Positions 61,251 through 62,014 of a stretch of 62,014 nt of DNA are shown here, in pieces. How positions within the stretch are numbered: the stretch's first letter is position 1; each line of letters begins with the position of its first letter. The notes below the pieces were generated by a model that worked only from the letters and a program-made list of their open reading frames with translations, was not told the origin of the DNA and did no database searches. The position numbers and the translations under genes are program-made. The DNA comes from Kitasatospora cheerisanensis KCTC 2395 (lineage in GTDB: Bacteria; Actinomycetota; Actinomycetes; Streptomycetales; Streptomycetaceae), in assembly GCF_000696185.1 (NCBI RefSeq), contig NZ_KK853997.1, forward strand, positions 6,603,851-6,665,864, in the 5' to 3' direction.

Positions 61251-62014
61251 ATGGGATCGATGGACCACTTCACCTTCGGCTGGCTCACCCCAGTCCTGTC
61301 CTACGCGATGGCCTGCGCCGGCGCGGCCCTCGGCCTGCGCTGCACGCTGCGCGCGCTGTCCGCCACCGGCGCCTCCCGGCGCAACTGGCTGCTCACCTCC
61401 GCCGCCGCGATCGGCTCCGGGATCTGGACCATGCACTTCGTCGCCATGTTCGGCTTCACCGTGGACGGCACCGAACTCCGGTACGACGTCCCGCTGACGG
61501 TGCTCAGCCTGCTGGTCGCGGTCGCCGTGGTCGGCCTCGGTGTGTTCCTGGTCGGCCACGGCCACCACCGCGGCCGCAGCCTACTGCTCGGCGGCCTCAC
61601 CACCGGCGTCGGCGTCGCCGCCATGCACTACCTCGGCATGGCCGCCGTCCGCCTCCACGGCGAACTCCGCTACCAGGCCGGCACCGTGGCCCTGTCCGTG
61701 CTGATCGCCGTGGCCGCCGCCACCGCCGCGCTCTGGGCCGCCGTCACCATCCGCAACATGTACGCCGCCGCGGCCGCCGCCCTCGTCATGGGCATCGCCG
61801 TCAGCTGCATGCACTACACCGGCATGGCCGCCGTGCACGTCCACATGCAGCCCGCCCGCGCCGGCCTCGGCGGCGCCACCCCCATGCAGTTCGTCTTCCC
61901 GCTGGCCGTCGGACTCGGCTCCTTCCTGTTCCTCACCGCCGCGTTCGTCGCCCTCTCCCCGACCGCCCAGGAACGCGCCGCCTACCGCGAAGCCGGCGAA
62001 CTCGCCGTCGAGGA
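61251..62014 (+). CDS. MHYT-domain membrane sensor protein (runs off the window)
   Basis: The reading frame stays open to the window end, giving the first 254 residues. Seven hydrophobic segments carry the MHYT signature three times: IWTMHFVAMFGF, AAMHYLGMAA and SCMHYTGMAA, with His and Met on the outer face thought to bind copper and sense O2, CO or NO. A charged tail (SPTAQERAAYREAGELAVEE) begins where other members carry output domains; which one is present lies outside the window. ATG 61251 follows GGGAGG by 5 bases. Confidence 0.85.
   Translation, partial: MGSMDHFTFGWLTPVLSYAMACAGAALGLRCTLRALSATGASRRNWLLTSAAAIGSGIWTMHFVAMFGFTVDGTELRYDVPLTVLSLLVAVAVVGLGVFLVGHGHHRGRSLLLGGLTTGVGVAAMHYLGMAAVRLHGELRYQAGTVALSVLIAVAAATAALWAAVTIRNMYAAAAAALVMGIAVSCMHYTGMAAVHVHMQPARAGLGGATPMQFVFPLAVGLGSFLFLTAAFVALSPTAQERAAYREAGELAVE

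Noticed and set aside
1..62014. tRNA and rRNA genes, insertion sequences or phage genes
   Set aside because: No sequence with a TTCGANTC-type T-loop in cloverleaf context, no rRNA-like stretch and no transposase or integrase motif was found on either strand.

Overview
The window is very GC-rich with strong GC bias at third codon positions, many GTG starts and many 4-base ATGA/GTGA gene overlaps. It carries streptomycete hallmarks: a DasR-type operator before a chitinase, an LPxTG-anchored DUF11 protein, a cysteine-rich leader peptide of the RxHVDLRRQ type, and a complete paaABCDE operon. I read it as a chromosomal segment of a Streptomycetaceae member (Streptomyces or Kitasatospora); the sequence alone does not decide the genus.

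Layout. 1-8.8 kb: Bcr/CflA-type efflux pump, secreted GH18 chitinase with its promoter and operator, an OpuC-type glycine betaine/choline ABC importer operon, and a cysteine dioxygenase-rhodanese pair behind a cysteine-rich leader peptide. 9-21 kb: small secreted proteins, a cupin, an OmpR-type two-component system, a 971-residue surface protein, an ECF sigma operon, a terpene-synthase-like protein, a NUDIX hydrolase, a GlsB-like protein and an ADP-ribosylglycohydrolase. 21.7-32 kb: M20 peptidase, the phenylacetyl-CoA epoxidase operon, a flavin monooxygenase/ATP-grasp pair, a YbjQ protein, a peptidyl-tRNA hydrolase and PdxH. 53-62 kb: EamA transporter, GT2 glycosyltransferase, SMI1/KNR4 protein, molybdate importer modABC, a cytochrome P450, an LppU-type protein and the start of an MHYT-domain protein.

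The centrepiece is 32.3-52.9 kb, a phosphonate biosynthetic gene cluster. It has phosphoenolpyruvate mutase (EDKxxPKxNS motif), phosphonopyruvate decarboxylase, a PhnW-like aminotransferase, a B12-dependent radical SAM enzyme closely resembling Fom3 of fosfomycin biosynthesis, a free-standing sugar-nucleotide-type nucleotidyltransferase (equivalent to the cytidylyltransferase half of Fom1) and a FomA-like phosphonate kinase. Around these sit a CxPxR sulfatase/phosphonate-monoester-hydrolase-type enzyme, two ABC exporters, a HAD phosphatase, a SAM methyltransferase, a 745-residue FAD/NAD(P)-binding protein and a four-gene cassette (NTP_transf_5-like protein, thymidylate-kinase-like protein, glycosyltransferase-like protein, unknown). 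I see no HppE epoxidase and no FomC-type alcohol dehydrogenase, so the product is not fosfomycin. The inferred route is PEP, phosphonopyruvate, phosphonoacetaldehyde, 2-aminoethylphosphonate, a CMP adduct, C-methylation, then unknown tailoring. The pepM promoter carries the same 11-base DasR-like core as the chitinase promoter.

Caution on sequence quality: about fifteen single-base frame breaks, all but one of them missing bases in G/C runs, interrupt fourteen otherwise good genes, including housekeeping ones. This looks more like uncorrected sequencing error than gene decay, and I give the intended full extent of those genes.
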